Shown: one piece after another, positions 13,216 to 25,111 of the stretch | Position numbering within the stretch: position 1 is the first letter of the stretch | How the letters are laid out: every line of letters begins with the position of its first letter | From: Ophthalmolycus amberensis | Taxonomy: Eukaryota; Chordata; Actinopteri; Perciformes; Zoarcidae | Assembly (NCBI GenBank): GCA_024529925.1 | Contig: JAFEUB010001482.1 | Location: forward strand, 113,501-177,500 | Direction of reading: 5' to 3' | Length of the DNA: 64,000 bases | The notes under the pieces: model-generated | Seen by the model: the letters and a program-made list of their open reading frames with translations, nothing else | Told to the model about the DNA's origin: nothing | The model's database searches: none | Position numbers and translations under genes: made by a program

Positions 13216-13216
<1 letters not shown>

Positions 13217-13254
<38 letters not shown>

Positions 13255-13255
13255 T
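13217..13255. repeat. (CA)n microsatellite, interrupted
   Basis: CA repeat with a CGCGCG interruption near 13227-13232, a combination prone to Z-DNA. Reverse-strand frames across it (12906-13518) are VCVC artefacts. Confidence 0.95.
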
Positions 13256-13421
13256 CTCAGGGTAAAACAGTACAAACACACACAGCTCTCTCCGCCACAA
13301 AATAATTTCCTTTTCAATCTGCCGCGTGATAACCGGGCCGCTGTTTGACCTTTACCGTGACGCTTTTGTCGCCAGGCAATCGCTTCTTTGGCTCGAGGCG
13401 CAGGAAATATGAGTCGGGCCT

Positions 13422-13435
13422 GGGGGGGGGGGGGG
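13422..13435. repeat. poly(G) run, 14 bp
   Basis: Uninterrupted G14. Confidence 0.95.
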
Positions 13436-14065
13436 CGCCTTGATGACAGCCGCGATGATTGGATCATCAAAGGAGACGACTTGATGCGATAACCAGCATT
13501 AGCGCAGCAACAAATCAATTAAAAAGGGAGTCACATCGCTAAAATAAGGCCTGTTGGCACACAAGGTTACACGAGGTGGTCACAGGCCGGTTCGGACTGG
13601 AACACGTCCCGGAATTAAAGATTAAAGATCCTTGAATAAAAGTGAATTTGCCCTTTTTTGACCAGACAAAGGAAAGCCATTCAAGAAGAAATTAGTCAGC
13701 TTCTCTTTTTTAACCGTGCAGCCATTTTGACCAGGTCTGTTGAGAAAAGCCACAACCAAGAGACGATCCCGGTACATTCAAGGTCAAGTTAAAGTAAATG
13801 AATTAATTCCGGCATCTCGAACAGACACAGGGAGCAGTTTCCCCCCTCAGCGGTTCATCCTCTGGAGACTTCTTCTTTGGCTGTTTGTCTCAGAGACTTG
13901 GACGCTCTCCAACCTCCTCGGGGTGAGAGTAGGACGCGCTGAGGCGGTTTGCGGCGGATCCGTCGAGGCGGCGGCCTGCGACAGCGCGAGTCCTGTTCGG
14001 CTGACGGGCGGCGGGGGAGCAGGTGGGCAGGCTGAGGCTTATCTGCCAAAACAGCCAGGGTTACA

Positions 14066-14079
14066 CCCCCCCCCCCCCC
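14066..14079. repeat. poly(C) run, 14 bp
   Basis: Uninterrupted C14. Confidence 0.95.
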
Positions 14080-17000
14080 GCAAAGAACCACCACGACTCG
14101 ACGACCTCACGCAGAGAGAATGAGAGGGTAAGCAACGGGGAGGGGGGAGACAGGAGAACAGAGAGGCAGAGATACCACGGAAGATCAGCAACATACGGAA
14201 AGAAGAGCAGGAGAGTCTGTAGATCCTGAGCTTCAAGATGTTAGGAGACGAAGCAAGAAAATACAGAGAGCACATACTAGATGGACAGATGTGAGGAGGT
14301 GACGACACGAGGAAGACATTCCATCCCAGTGAAAGTAGCTTCACGGTCCTGTAACGATATCTACCACCGTCTGGGTTTGGGATCATTCTTGACATCGGCT
14401 TCGACTGAGATAGTTTTAATACCTCAGAGGAATATTTCTACAAACCTTGAAAATATTTCACTTTTCAAATACAGTATTCTGCTTGACATTTAAACCTAAC
14501 ATTGTCAAATACTCTCGATGTATCTGGTCTAATAAAGAGCAGAACTGGAGAGGAATCTGCAGTCCGACACTCAAAGAGCAGACAGATGAGCATCGCCAAC
14601 GTGTGGATTGAGAATCCACGAGTCATCCGATCCGCCTTCAGAGACCACCGGCCAAACTATTCAGAAGCAATACCAGCCGGCAACGATCGGCAGCCCATTG
14701 ATCAAAATGTGGCAATAAACTTCAGAAGCCGACAGAATGTGAAGGACGAAATATGAATCAAATAAAAAGAAACACATTTGCATCGCTTCAAAATGCGGCG
14801 CCGAAGCTCAATGAGTCAATGAGAGGCAAGTCAAAGGAAAGCGTCTCTTGTATTTCACGTCATTTCGTGTTTCCTTCTTTTAAGATGTCGGCGATCCAAA
14901 CTGAATACATTTAATCTGACGTATAAGAGTCTCAGTTTGACACTCCGCTCATCTTCATATAACATGTCATTGGAGGAACCTTTCATAAATGCATGTGGAC
15001 TTACCACCGGGCTATCCTGAGAAAGCCTTTATGATATATGTGACGATTTAAAAACAGCTTTATCTTCTTGTGCTTAAACACTGAAATGAGCTCAGATTTC
15101 TGTCACTTAGCTGAAAGGCTTATTAAAGACCTGGACTAGATAACATTTCATATTCCCATAATCACATCCCAGGTGATGTTGGCTGTTTAGAGTTGTTGCA
15201 GAGCTCTAGTTTGGGAGGAGGCCAGAAGAAAAACAGGACGAACCTCTCAGTCCTCTCTCTCCACCGGTCACCTGGGAATGACAAGCTCACCTGTATTTGC
15301 CCGATGAAGCCTCTCTGCTCACCGGAGCGGACCAACTCTGCTGCAACACCCCCCACGAGAAGAACATCTCCAGATCTCCCCAGCAGCGCTGCAGAAGCGC
15401 TGCTGGGCCTCTGTGAGGACGCGTGGATGTGAGATCCCGGCTGACGCTTTATTTGAGACCTTGATATTTTGTCTTCTGAGCAAAGGAGCGGGGCGGATGT
15501 GGAGACGCGGTTCCTGAGCGAGAACAGCTGATTACACAGTGGGATGGCTCTGAGCGGAGCTCCACAACAGGAAGTTGATCTGCTAAATGTTGCAGCAACG
15601 CTCTCCTTAAGTCGTGTTTCTTTACAGCGCAGAGAGGAGAAAGCACACCGGGTCTGTCTGCTGCATATTAACAGAGGCTCCTCTCTCTGCAGCGTGACAA
15701 CATTACAGCGCCTCCACCTGTGATTGATGAAAGCGCCGAGTCTGCGAGCGCCTCCTTTACATACGAGAGCCTCCCCCGGAGCTCCGCCATTCATCATCCG
15801 TAATGCATCGCAGACCCAAAACAGGTCCGAGGTCGCACGCTGCTGCCACCGATCCGTCCGTCCCACTCCAAAGAGAGGGGGAGATAAGCTAGCAGTCCAA
15901 TGCTTGCATCAGCTTACCAACTGTACCTGCATCTGGGCAGCCCATCAAAACGGCCTGACCTCAGACACTGGAATGTCTCACCAGTGTTAAAGACCAAGGA
16001 AACATGAATCTGCCCACTTTTTAAACCTGTGTCGCTCCATTTAGCTCTTGTTATGTGCCAAATAATGATATCTGTCTTTTTTTTCTTCTGTAAAACAGTT
16101 CATCCTGCACTGGTGAAATAAAAAGTCAGATATAGGATTTTATACATCGTGGCGAATTGCCATCCTTCAAGGATTCAAGGATCATTGTTTGTCATTGTGC
16201 GACACGTGGATGCACAACGACAAATGCAGCTGTCGCCCGTTTGAAACTGGTGAATTCCTGTGGTGCATTTTTGGGGAATTTGCATCAGGAGTAATGAAAA
16301 CGGCAGCAACAAAAGATATGTTTTTTTGTCTTTATCGTTATTTATGCAGATGAACCTTATGATTCATAATAACCTTATTCAAGACTGTTTGATAGTTGTT
16401 TTACTAAAAGGGATGTTCACTTAAAAAAAGAGATGTTTATCTGTGATGCAATACATTTGTTCAACAAAATGTAAGGTGAAGATATATTTTGATGATAATC
16501 AGGATAATATCACCAATCGCAATTATTTTTGCCAAGATAATTGTGACATGAAATGTTCCTCTCGTCCCATGTTGCCCAGGCAGTACATTTGGATGACGCA
16601 AAAAAAAACTCCCCCCTCGTCGTCCTGCTGATCTAACAACAGGTGAGTCATCAGTCCTCTGTAGCTCTAAGCCCGCCCACTTTTTAGCGGTCCAATCCAA
16701 CGCGAAGGATTCGATTTCAATCCCTTATGTAACTGTAACCATGAAAAACGTACAGACGCTACGGACGCGCTAACTTCCGCTTGGCTGTGACTTAAAGAGG
16801 ATAAAGCCACCTCAGCATCGTGACAAACAGCTACTGGTAGCACTGCTGAGACAACTTTGTTGCAGGAATGAGTTCAAGCATTAAAGGGAAACATAAATGT
16901 CAGCCTACTAGTCGGGAGGAGTATTACCCGGCATGTGAATATGTTGTACAGCGTCTTCTGTGGAGGAGCTGCGCCGAGTCAGACGATAACCCAGATGATG

Positions 17001-17344
17001 TCAGACTTATCTCAGACTAAAAGCCTGGAGGCGTGGAGCTGGACGGACATTTACCATCAACCTTATGAAAAGGCCAAGTGTTTGAGATCGACCCCATACC
17101 AAGGAAAAAAAGTCAGTTAGTCTTTTGGGTTCTTACTGCTTTTGATTTTGACAAATCATGTTTTTAAATCTGTCTCTGGGAGTGTGATACTGCTCCTTCA
17201 GAGAGGAGTAACCCTGAAATGTTCCAGCTGATGAATGAGCCACGCGGCTTCACATTGCTGGTTCTCCAGCACGGTGTTTCTGATATGAGGTGGAGAACCG
17301 TGAAACAACAGAGTGTTCCTTTCACTGGTGCTCGGGTTTGACCT
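14080..17344. other. Non-coding stretch with one strong hairpin
   Basis: The longest open frame is a 234-codon minus-strand frame at 15162-15866. It needs a GTG start, is cysteine- and arginine-rich in no recognisable pattern, and lies in GC-rich sequence, so I do not call it a gene. A phrase at 16165-16230 (TTCAAGGATTCAAGGATCAT, then GTCATTGTGCGACAC) resembles the tail of a fish retroposon but is too short to classify. Confidence 0.4.
15379..15407. repeat. Perfect 12-bp GC-rich inverted repeat, 5-nt loop
   Basis: Arms 15379-15390 and 15396-15407 are exact reverse complements (CCCAGCAGCGCT side and AGCGCTGCTGGG side, less the outermost mismatch) with loop GCAGA. This gives a very stable stem in DNA or RNA. 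Confidence 0.85.
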
Positions 17345-17802
17345 GTAGGCTGTATATGAGAAGTGGATAGTCATCGTGATGACACCCATTGGCCGATATG
17401 AGGCCTTGAGTTCTTCATTTTGTCCGTCGCCATCTTGTTTGTTTGGAACCAGTGAACGGAAGCGACCATATTTGGACTGCTGAAGAGTGACGTGGAGACG
17501 CAATATAGGGCTCTGGTAGCAACCTGTCAATCACAGTCAGCCCCGCCCTAAAGCATCCCCTGCTTTATGGTCTGTTTGACTCTAAACGGACCATAATGTA
17601 CTCAATGAACATCATGCTGTATTGAAGAAGACTTGAAACTAGAGATTGAGACCATAAACTCATGTTTACAATGTTTACTGAGGTAATAAATCAAGAGAGA
17701 AGTCGAGTCATTTTCTCATAGACTTCTATACAACCAGAGGAGTCGCCCCCTGGTGGACACGAGAGAGAATGCAGGTTTAAGGCACTTCAGCTTTGGCTTC
17801 AC
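17345..17802 (-). repeat. Dispersed repeat with CTCF-like motif, copy 2 (inverted)
   Basis: Essentially full-length copy (about 458 bp) of the family described at 792-1190, in the opposite orientation. Read on the minus strand it starts GTGAAGCCAAAGCTGAAG at 17802, passes through the motif, the TTGTATAGAAGTCTATGAG and CAGCATGATGTTCAT blocks and GATTGACAGGT, and ends near CTTCTCATATACAG at about 17349. With copy 3 it defines the length of the family. Confidence 0.85.
17744..17756 (-). promoter_or_regulatory. CTCF-like core motif in repeat copy 2
   Basis: On the minus strand this reads CCACCAGGGGGCG, the exact core consensus. It points leftward, so it is convergent with the copy at 838-850. 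Confidence 0.55.
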
Positions 17803-18987
17803 TCAACAGTGGACTGCTGCTGGATCAGTGGCGGTCTGAAAGGGCTGGGATTAGTATACAGTGCTGTAAATACACAGTATTGAAATGCAACCAGCAAGGA
17901 AATTTGATTCAGGTGCACAGCCCTGATTTTATGCAGCTCTCATCATAACAAACATGCCTTTAAGCTGTTTATATTTACGCACCATGACTGAAAGATTAAA
18001 ACTAAATTCATGCACATTCTCTGCAGTTGTTGCAGGAAGAGAGTAAATAACAAACATCACATCAAGTGATGACATCTAACAGTGTAAAAGCATTCGATTC
18101 TTATCCTGCGTGACACACTGGAAGGTCTCACTCTCACACCCTCAAAACCAGTTTGTGCTGCAATGTGGACTTTCAATTCAAGACATTTCTCTAAAGGCAA
18201 ACTTAGTCACAACTTCAAGCCTGTACAAAGTGCAACAGTCCATGGAAAATGAAAAATAAAGGCGCGATGAGACAGTGCTCTGATTCAAATTAATTCAACC
18301 CTTCAAAGCTACTTTTTGGCATTCCTTCAGTAGAGCCGTGAAATCAACGGTCTGAAGACGGATGGGGTGAATGAAGCAGAGATTGCTGCTATAAGAAGAA
18401 CACTTGTCCAAACAATCTTTACGGGAAAGGTAAATGAGCATAAAGGGTGGTCTGTAGGACACGCGCGTCCCGGCTACCTGTGGCACTGAATAACACGGAC
18501 GCCTCAGCATGTGAGCGAGCACTTCTTTATGTACTCGCTCTGCCCGCTCGTCTCGGTCGGCGGGGGTAATTTGCATGCAAGCTTCGGCGGGACGGTGAGC
18601 CGAGCCAGGGCCGAGCTCGGGCACAAAGCACAACGGCTCCACTGTGCCCACCAAATGAGTTTAGAGCTGCGACGCAGCAACAGGCTGAGACCTGTGCGGT
18701 GCCACTGGTGCCCATCCATCACCGCAAATCCATTTCTCTGGCAGAGCGACCGGAGAGAAATCCAAAGCAGAGGGCTTCTGCCCAGACACGTTTCTCATTA
18801 CTGATGAAGACGATTTGGGGCTTCAGTCGCCCAAAAATAAGATGACATTAAGAATCGACAACTATCTTCATGCAAAAATGTTTCTTTCATATTCAGAATT
18901 TGCTCCCAACATGTACACGATACGGTCACTTTATCTTCTAATGGTGATTATGAGAAATAAGCACAGCAAATATTGATGTGATGCCAG
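17803..18987. other. Non-coding stretch, no gene seen
   Basis: Unique-looking sequence. GC-rich frames on both strands at 18295-18804 shadow one another and none resembles a known protein. Confidence 0.45.
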
Positions 18988-19575
18988 TAGGGATGCCATC
19001 CTGAAACTCTGTTCTAAATTAGTCAAAATACTAATTTTGCACTAAGTATTGATAATGTCCGGAGTTAGCGGTTCTGCTATCGGTACTATAGAAGAGACGA
19101 GTGAGACGTCCTCGTCTCTAACGTCCTCTCTGTCTCTGTCTCCTCTCAGTACAGCGTGAGACTCGCATCATGATCAGAGAGAAGGAAACATCTGAGAACT
19201 CTGGTCGTCTCAAACACAATAAAACCCTCACAAGTGAGTTCATCACAACATGTGACCAACAAGCAGACCATCAGTCTGTCTGTGGAGCAGCCGTCAGGAT
19301 ACAGTATAGTGATGTCATACGGTAGTGATGTCATACGGAGTTTGATCAGAAGAACAGGATCATCAATGAAAGATAATCACGGAGATCATTGTTTAGCTGA
19401 GAACGTATTTTCAAGATTTTGGAACTTCTTCGTGTTGTTGCTCAAGAAAGCTCGTTAGAAAGAAATGTTGATTCTTTTCTTAATTAATTGTCTTTTTTCT
19501 CTCTAAATAATCAAAAAGAACCAATAAGAGTATCGATAAGAGTACTAGTATCAATATAATCCTAATGATACCATC
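18988..19575. mobile_element. Probable hAT-like non-autonomous element
   Basis: The left edge reads TAGGGATGCCATCC. Read from the other strand, the right edge is TGATGGTATC followed by TATTGATACTAG and CTTATCGATACTC. This resembles fish hAT-type elements whose ends carry GGGATG and many TATCGATA motifs. The terminal inverted repeat is imperfect and no target duplication is clear. About 590 bp, without transposase. Boundaries and family are inferred. Confidence 0.35.
19307..19338. repeat. 16-bp unit repeated twice in tandem
   Basis: AGTGATGTCATACGG occurs twice back to back with one spacer base, inside the hAT-like element. Confidence 0.85.
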
Positions 19576-19698
19576 AGTACATACAGTACCAGTGTTTGAG
19601 ATTATGTCTGTATGTTCCATCAGTATCAGGTCAACGAGGCCAAAAACAGTTCCAACATCCAACGACAGACATTAACAGTATATAGAGAAGGTAAAAAG

Positions 19699-19741
19699 TG
19701 TATATATATATATACATATATTATATATGTATATATATATA
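19699..19741. repeat. TA-rich near-palindrome
   Basis: A (TA)n tract with symmetric TACATATA and TATATGTA halves around a central TT, able to extrude as a cruciform. Confidence 0.85.
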
Positions 19742-19852
19742 GTGCATCACATTCTGTAGATGCATCACTGACCCAACCACGTCATGGTAGGTAGAAGAAA
19801 AAAATAAAATCAAGATCATCTTTTCAAAAATAGAACTGCTCAAACTATTTTA

Positions 19853-20437
19853 ATGTTGCTGCGGTCTAACTATCGATGTAAGACGACTGGGGTTTGGAGT
19901 GGAGTGGAGGTCAGGACTGACTCTCCACCCCCACACTGTGTGGATGAGTCAGAGCTGACGTGGGAGGAAGACGACGGCCGGGATGAAGGGACAGAGTGGA
20001 GGAGGTTTGGGGTGCCAGCTGATCGAATCTTCTCATTAACTTTGCCCACTGCCTGGGGAGAGCTGGAGGGAGAGGAGGGAGGGAGGGAGGGAGGGAGGGA
20101 GGAAGGGTTTAATGAAGACTCCTGTTGCGAGGGGTTCGTCTCGCCTACTGTGAGTAAAGCCTGGCAGACAGATTGGCTGAGGAATTGATCAGCGGAGACG
20201 GTCCGCGGAGACCGGCACAGACTCGGTGTTACAGTCGAGGCGGAGAACACAATCAAGGATATCAAAGACGGTGAAATGTCACCGGACTTTACCACCGGCG
20301 GGAGACAACTCCGCCTCGAGCAAGAGGCTGCGGACGCAAGCGACATTGGAGTTTCACTTGAACGGACATCAGAGGAGGAGCTCCAACCATCCAACCAAAC
20401 CAATCATGCTTATTATTCATCAGACGGCACGTCTTGA
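19853..20437 (+). pseudogene. Two-part open frame split by one TGA (weak coding candidate)
   Basis: From an ATG at 19853 a 111-codon frame runs to a TGA at 20186-20188. The same frame then stays open for 82 more codons to a TGA at 20435-20437. The product is acidic and hydrophilic (for example DESELTWEEDDGRDEGTEWRR in part one and KDIKDGEMSPDFTTGGRQL in part two), with a Gly-Arg-Glu stretch caused by a (GGGA)n tract at about 20075-20104. A donor-like GTGAGT lies inside part one near 20150, so the first part could instead be an exon end. The opposite strand is open for 177 codons (20403 to 19870, TTG start), giving a Ser/Pro-rich frame. The direction is therefore uncertain and the open frames may be chance in GC-rich DNA. 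I recognise no domain. Confidence 0.2.
20075..20104. repeat. (GGGA)n purine tract
   Basis: Seven or so GGGA units on the + strand, forming a polypurine mirror-type tract. Confidence 0.85.
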
Positions 20438-21595
20438 AGACAAAAGAGAGGACTGCTGAATCGGTCCTTGAAAGATCGGCACAGATCTTGAAGCCGCAGA
20501 CGTCTGGAAATAAAGGCTATTTGCTATCGCGGCCCTTTTGTCTCTCTGCCGTCCTTCTGAGAGCTGTCCCACTTTCGGTCCGGCCTCCGCCTCTCTGTGT
20601 GGCATCTATCTTTTCACACGAGCGACAACACCCCCCCGACCCCCGCGCTGCCGGGCTCATTTTCATCGCCTGTTGTTTCCGGCCTCAGAGATCCAGCCCG
20701 GCACAGCGAGCCCTGCGATTCCGTCATCTCCACCAGCTCAATACTTGCCTGCACCGCTGATAAGCAGCCAAACACTGAGGCGATGAATAAATCCCAATGC
20801 AGCGCCGTACAAACCCACTGACACCAGGAGGAGGCACATTTATTTTTGGGTTATTTTGGAGAATTCATGAATCCAATCTGGTGTACGGGCACATGCTGCA
20901 TCACTTAGTTGAGGTTCAAAGGGCACTGCTGGTACTAATGGGTGTATCACAAGTGCTATCCGGCTGGAAAGACTCTAAATATTCTACTGTCCTATGTAAT
21001 ACAATCTATTTGTAGCAGTTTGGAGCACCAGGCTCTTCCTCAGAAACATTACATGCCACTAAAAACCCTTCTAACGGGAGCTACTTGGTCTGCAGAACTA
21101 TCAGTTTGAATTCTGTTGGATAGTTCGTTGATGTATTTTGTTCATTTTCTCATAAAATCTCTGTAGTATCGATATAGGTTTAAAAGGAGGATCTACAGCC
21201 CTTCTTCACACTTAGTCTGCAACAAATGTATGGTCTGTAATCAGCGTATTCCAGATACATAAACCAAATGCAAATTTTGTCAAAAAAAGATCAGGTATAC
21301 AGTGCTGATACCGAGCTCTAGTAAATAACCCAGACCACAATAACGCAGGATTAGTAGTATCGAACCTGGGCATCCTTTCTGTTCCCAGGTCTAGATGGTT
21401 GTGTGGTTTCGATCGCCTGGATTTAATGCAGCGTGTGATTGGCCGATCACCGTAGCAGCTAGAGGGGATTTCCTGCCTGCACACGGCAGAGGTTTGAGCC
21501 GGCGACTAGCAGCTAACGGCGCAAACAGCGCCAGGATTTACAGTTTTAACCTGGGTGGGTACTACCGCTCCGCAGCAAGGCGGTGGAGGGACTAT
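20438..21595. other. Non-coding stretch, partly regulatory-looking
   Basis: Roughly 20470-20880 is a GC-to-AT graded unique segment that could be a conserved element. The rest to 21595 shows no gene or repeat that I recognise. Confidence 0.35.
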
Positions 21596-21755
21596 TAGGG
21601 CTGCAACGGCCTATTTTCTTCATTGTTGATTAATCCATTAGTTTGTTTGGTCCATAGAATGTCAGTATATGGTGAAACATGTCGATCAGTGTTTCCTGAA
21701 GCCCAAGACGACGTCCTCAGATGTCTCGAAAGATATTCAGTGTATTGTCCGCCCT
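21596..21755. mobile_element. 5' half of a common fish hAT-like MITE
   Basis: Begins AGGGCTGCAAC, followed by TTGTTGATTAATC, a TTTGGTCCATAGAATGTCAG block and TGTCGATCAGTGTTTCC. This matches the order of blocks in a widespread fish repeat I recall, with ends AGGGCTGCAAC and a run of GATTAATC motifs. The right half is missing. Related fragments lie at 35745-35830 and 54743-54890. Confidence 0.55.
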
Positions 21756-22496
21756 AATAAAGATTAACAGCAGGAACAGGTGAACCCTCCTCGTGTTCCC
21801 GTCCATTTCAATTCTTCTTTTCTTTCCTGCTGCCTGCCCACTTTCCCATCACAGAGTTCTTCGTGCATCAAGGAGGGTTCTCTGAATCACTTCTAATCCA
21901 TTCCTGCTAAAACACGTCGGTAGACAGTGTGGGCTGACTGGAGAGCAGCGCATGTACCGGCAGAGAACAACAATGTACTCCACAAAGCCGCCGTCCACGC
22001 TCCCCTTTGTTGCCTGTAATTTTCTGCCGTGTGTGTTTTTCTTCAGTTTGTACGCGCTGTCCTGCTCGTCACACTGACAATGGAGTTATCAGCTGCTTGT
22101 GGACTCCAGTGATGAGCAGAGACAGAATACAGATTGTATTCTCTTATTAGCTACTCAGATTTTTTGAATGTACACAATGCAGATATAAAAAGAGGCTCCA
22201 TATATGAAACCGGAAGCACCCATCTTTGAACTGTACTTTGTGTAGATTTACTGTGTGTTCATTGAGTACGTGGTCATTTCCTCCAGAAATCCTTTTGATG
22301 AGCTTGTTCTCAGACGTTTAGAGCTGCAAATGAACCGCTGCAGTTGAGCGTTCAGCATGAGCAGCACTCACGGTTGAAGGAAATATGAAAAGAAGAGCAA
22401 CGCCCACAGTTTGACTACAGCTCCGAGGCTATTTGTCGATACATCGATTCACAGCATGTCCATCTCTGACCATAGACAAACCATATTCCTCCATGT

Positions 22497-22706
22497 TTAC
22501 CTTTGCTGTCTCTGACTCATGGTGGATTCTACTTCTATTTGCTTTTTAATTTCCAGTTCATGTTTAATCTTGTCACGTTCCATCTGTTGCTCAAACGTGG
22601 TCCACGAGTCTGAACAGATACAGCAGTGGGAGTTGGAGAACACTTGTTTATTCACAGGCATAATTCCTACTTCGGTCAATTTTGATTTGATAGAATCTTT
22701 AAGTTT
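22497..22706 (-). pseudogene. Exon-like minus-strand coding fragment
   Basis: A 69-codon frame opens after a stop at about 22704-22706 and ends at TAA 22499-22497. It has unusually protein-like composition: an N-terminal Lys-rich part, a CCICSDSW motif (a possible zinc-binding CxxC), then a charged helix-like stretch with FEQQMERDKIKHELEIKKQI, ending MSQRQQ. The last codons overlap a splice-donor consensus on the same strand, CAAAG|GTAAAC, with the exon end at 22501 and the intron from 22500. That suggests an exon end rather than a true C-terminus. No pyrimidine-rich acceptor was found within the frame on the 5' side, which argues for a decayed or transposon-derived fragment. I do not recognise the family. 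The opposite frame (22519-22764) is less protein-like. Confidence 0.3.
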
Positions 22707-25093
22707 TCCTCGGTGCGTTTATCTCCTACAACCACCGCCGAATAATGATCAGCGATCATGCTAACGAGTGTGCTGCATGCTCTTTTGTGAATGTATCCAG
22801 CACTCTTGAGATGGAGCGGCAATGCTCGCCTCAACCTCGGCTCGGACTATATACACACAACGACAACGCACCGAGCAAATCCACCTTCACGCACAGCCGA
22901 ACCAGGCAGACGCCACAACGTTTACCCTGGTGCACGACGACAACACGCCCAACTCGAGGCTTCTAAACATCAGTCCACAAACCAACGACCTTTGCGAAGT
23001 GCAGGACAAAAATACCACAGCAATGTCACCCAAATTATAAAACACAGGTTTATACCTGTACTGTGTGAAAGTAAGATGATATCCCAGCATGCACTGGTGT
23101 ACTGAGATGAGGCTGTGGGCTCGTGACACATTTCGTTGACATTTGTCAAAGGACTGTAAGCGACCGGGCGAAGAAAGTGCACCGAGCACGAACAGATTCT
23201 TGTAGTTAGATCCGTGTTGCCCTGAGGGGGCGGGGGCTCAGACACCTCCGACAATTCAGGCCCTAACACCGTCTCCATGGTAACTGCTGCCTGACACCTC
23301 TGGCAGTGGCAAATGGACTGACCACAGTGGAACATTTGAGCCGCCGCTGGCAGAGCCTGTGTGCATCGGCACACAACAAAGACCTCGGGGCACGAGGGAG
23401 CGGTTCCATTTAGGGGAAGCGAAGAACTTTCATGGACAAACACGACGGAGGGGTGAAAAGGTGGGGGGGGCACTGTGCCGGGTGTCCATCTCCAGCTGGC
23501 ACATTGTGGAATGTTAATTAGGCCTGGAGAAGACAGGACACCTCCCTTTTAAATGTCACATCCTCACGAGGAGAGCTGGGGAGCAAAGGGTGCCGTCGCT
23601 TCGTTTGCCTTTTTTTTTTTCCCCCGGCAATTTTCTGTTCTCTTTCTCCTGCTCGCTCGCGCTCTCTCTCTATCTCTCGCCCTTCTGCTATGCTGTTTAC
23701 TCTGTGATGAATGGCTCTATTTCAAGTTGAGCTTTCTTCCCTCCCTCTTCTTTTAGCCGGAATAGATTTCAATCTGTGCAATTGTGCGGAAACAAGATTG
23801 ATTTCACGAAAAAAAAAACACAGCCGAGGAAGGAAAATATAGACCGCAAACAGCACTTCACTCTAATGTAGACATTGTCACACCGTTCCTCTGATAAAGG
23901 CTTCTCGGACAGCGATGGCTCTCGCAGAAACAGGGCTTGAGAAGAGGAGGACCGGGAGAGAAGGAGGGGGGGCTTAAACAAATGGGAGGGGCAGAGACTC
24001 ACATAACGGGGCACCGGTACTGAAGGGCTTGCTGCAAGGTCCAAATTACACGCACACACACACACACACACACAGTGTCCAAAGAATGGCCCTTGGGTTG
24101 CCGCTGAATATTAAGCAATATGTAAAATTACTTGAAATAATATTTGCCTCCCTCAGAATCCAACCAAAATGAGTCACACTGAGCAGGTGGATTGGAAAAT
24201 GAAGGTGAGAAAAGGACCATGACTTCCAGCCGGTATTCAGGGCGGTTTTTGGTCATGGCAGTTCACATTTTTTAAATAATAATGATAATGTAGGGGCACA
24301 TTTGCGGGGGAGTGAAAGACAAAAAGGAGTCTTTAATTGAATGGCTCAGTTAAAACAAAGAAAACGGGTGTTGGAGGAAGGTGGAGATGCAGAAGGAGGC
24401 GTCGTCGGTGCGATAACTCGGCAGCCTTCAGGTCGCCTCTCCTCGCTCGTCCGGGAGTCGAAAGAGAAATGCTTTTACATTCTCCAGCTGGATGCCGGGG
24501 GGGAGAGAAGGAGAAGGGGAGTGAGTCTTATGGAGCAGTGAGAGGAAAAATAACCTGTCCAAGGTCCAGGGAGCTGAACGCTTTACACGCCGGCTGCCAG
24601 CTTTACGTTTCGTCTTAGTGTCACAATTTGTTGGGGGAGCATCACGGACGCGCTAAAAAGAGCGGGCGCTCTCCCAAAGCCTCCCCCCTTCCCCTGCAGC
24701 TGAAGAGTTGCCTAAACTGTCACTCATGATCATTCAGCCACTAGGGGAGAGAGGAGAGAGAGTCAACAGGGGGGAGGAAGGGCCGAATGAAAGGAAGAAA
24801 TAGAGAGACAGGGACAGAAAGTGACAGAAAGGGAGGAAGGAGATGTTAGGATAACAGAGACACTACACAGAGAGGGAAAATACTTATGCATGCTAATCCT
24901 CGTCTCCTGTGGCGCTCCGTCTAAAGTGAGAAAAGGCTGCTGAGCTGCTGAGCCGTCGACGTGTTTCGACAACAACAACAAAAAACCACGTCTGCCACTT
25001 TACGGGCATCTCACAGGTTTTTCCGCTGCCACGTTCCCAGCTGGAAGAAAGGAAGAAAGAAGTTTCTGTTTCTGTCATAGTGCCCTCTCATCA
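22707..25093. other. Non-coding stretch, no gene seen
   Basis: Includes a 167-codon minus frame at 22970-23473 that is proline- and cysteine-rich and unconvincing, a CT-rich tract near 23637-23690, a CA repeat at 24051-24074, and a purine-rich tract around 24745-24850. Confidence 0.4.
24051..24074. repeat. (CA)n microsatellite
   Basis: About 12 CA dinucleotides. Confidence 0.95.
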
Positions 25094-25111
25094 CCCCCCC
25101 CCCCCCCCCCC
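25094..25111. repeat. poly(C) run, 18 bp
   Basis: Uninterrupted C18. A G10 run lies at 25843-25852. Confidence 0.95.

Noticed and set aside
13740..14123. 127-codon + frame and its minus-strand counterparts
   Set aside because: Runs through the C14 tract and GC-rich low-complexity sequence; not protein-like.
15162..15866. 234-codon minus-strand open frame, the longest in the window
   Set aside because: Requires a GTG start, lies in GC-rich DNA where several frames are open, has no recognisable domain or splice context, and contains a long hairpin.
22970..23473. 167-codon minus-strand frame with several cysteines
   Set aside because: Cysteines have no regular spacing, there is no domain match I recognise and no splice support.
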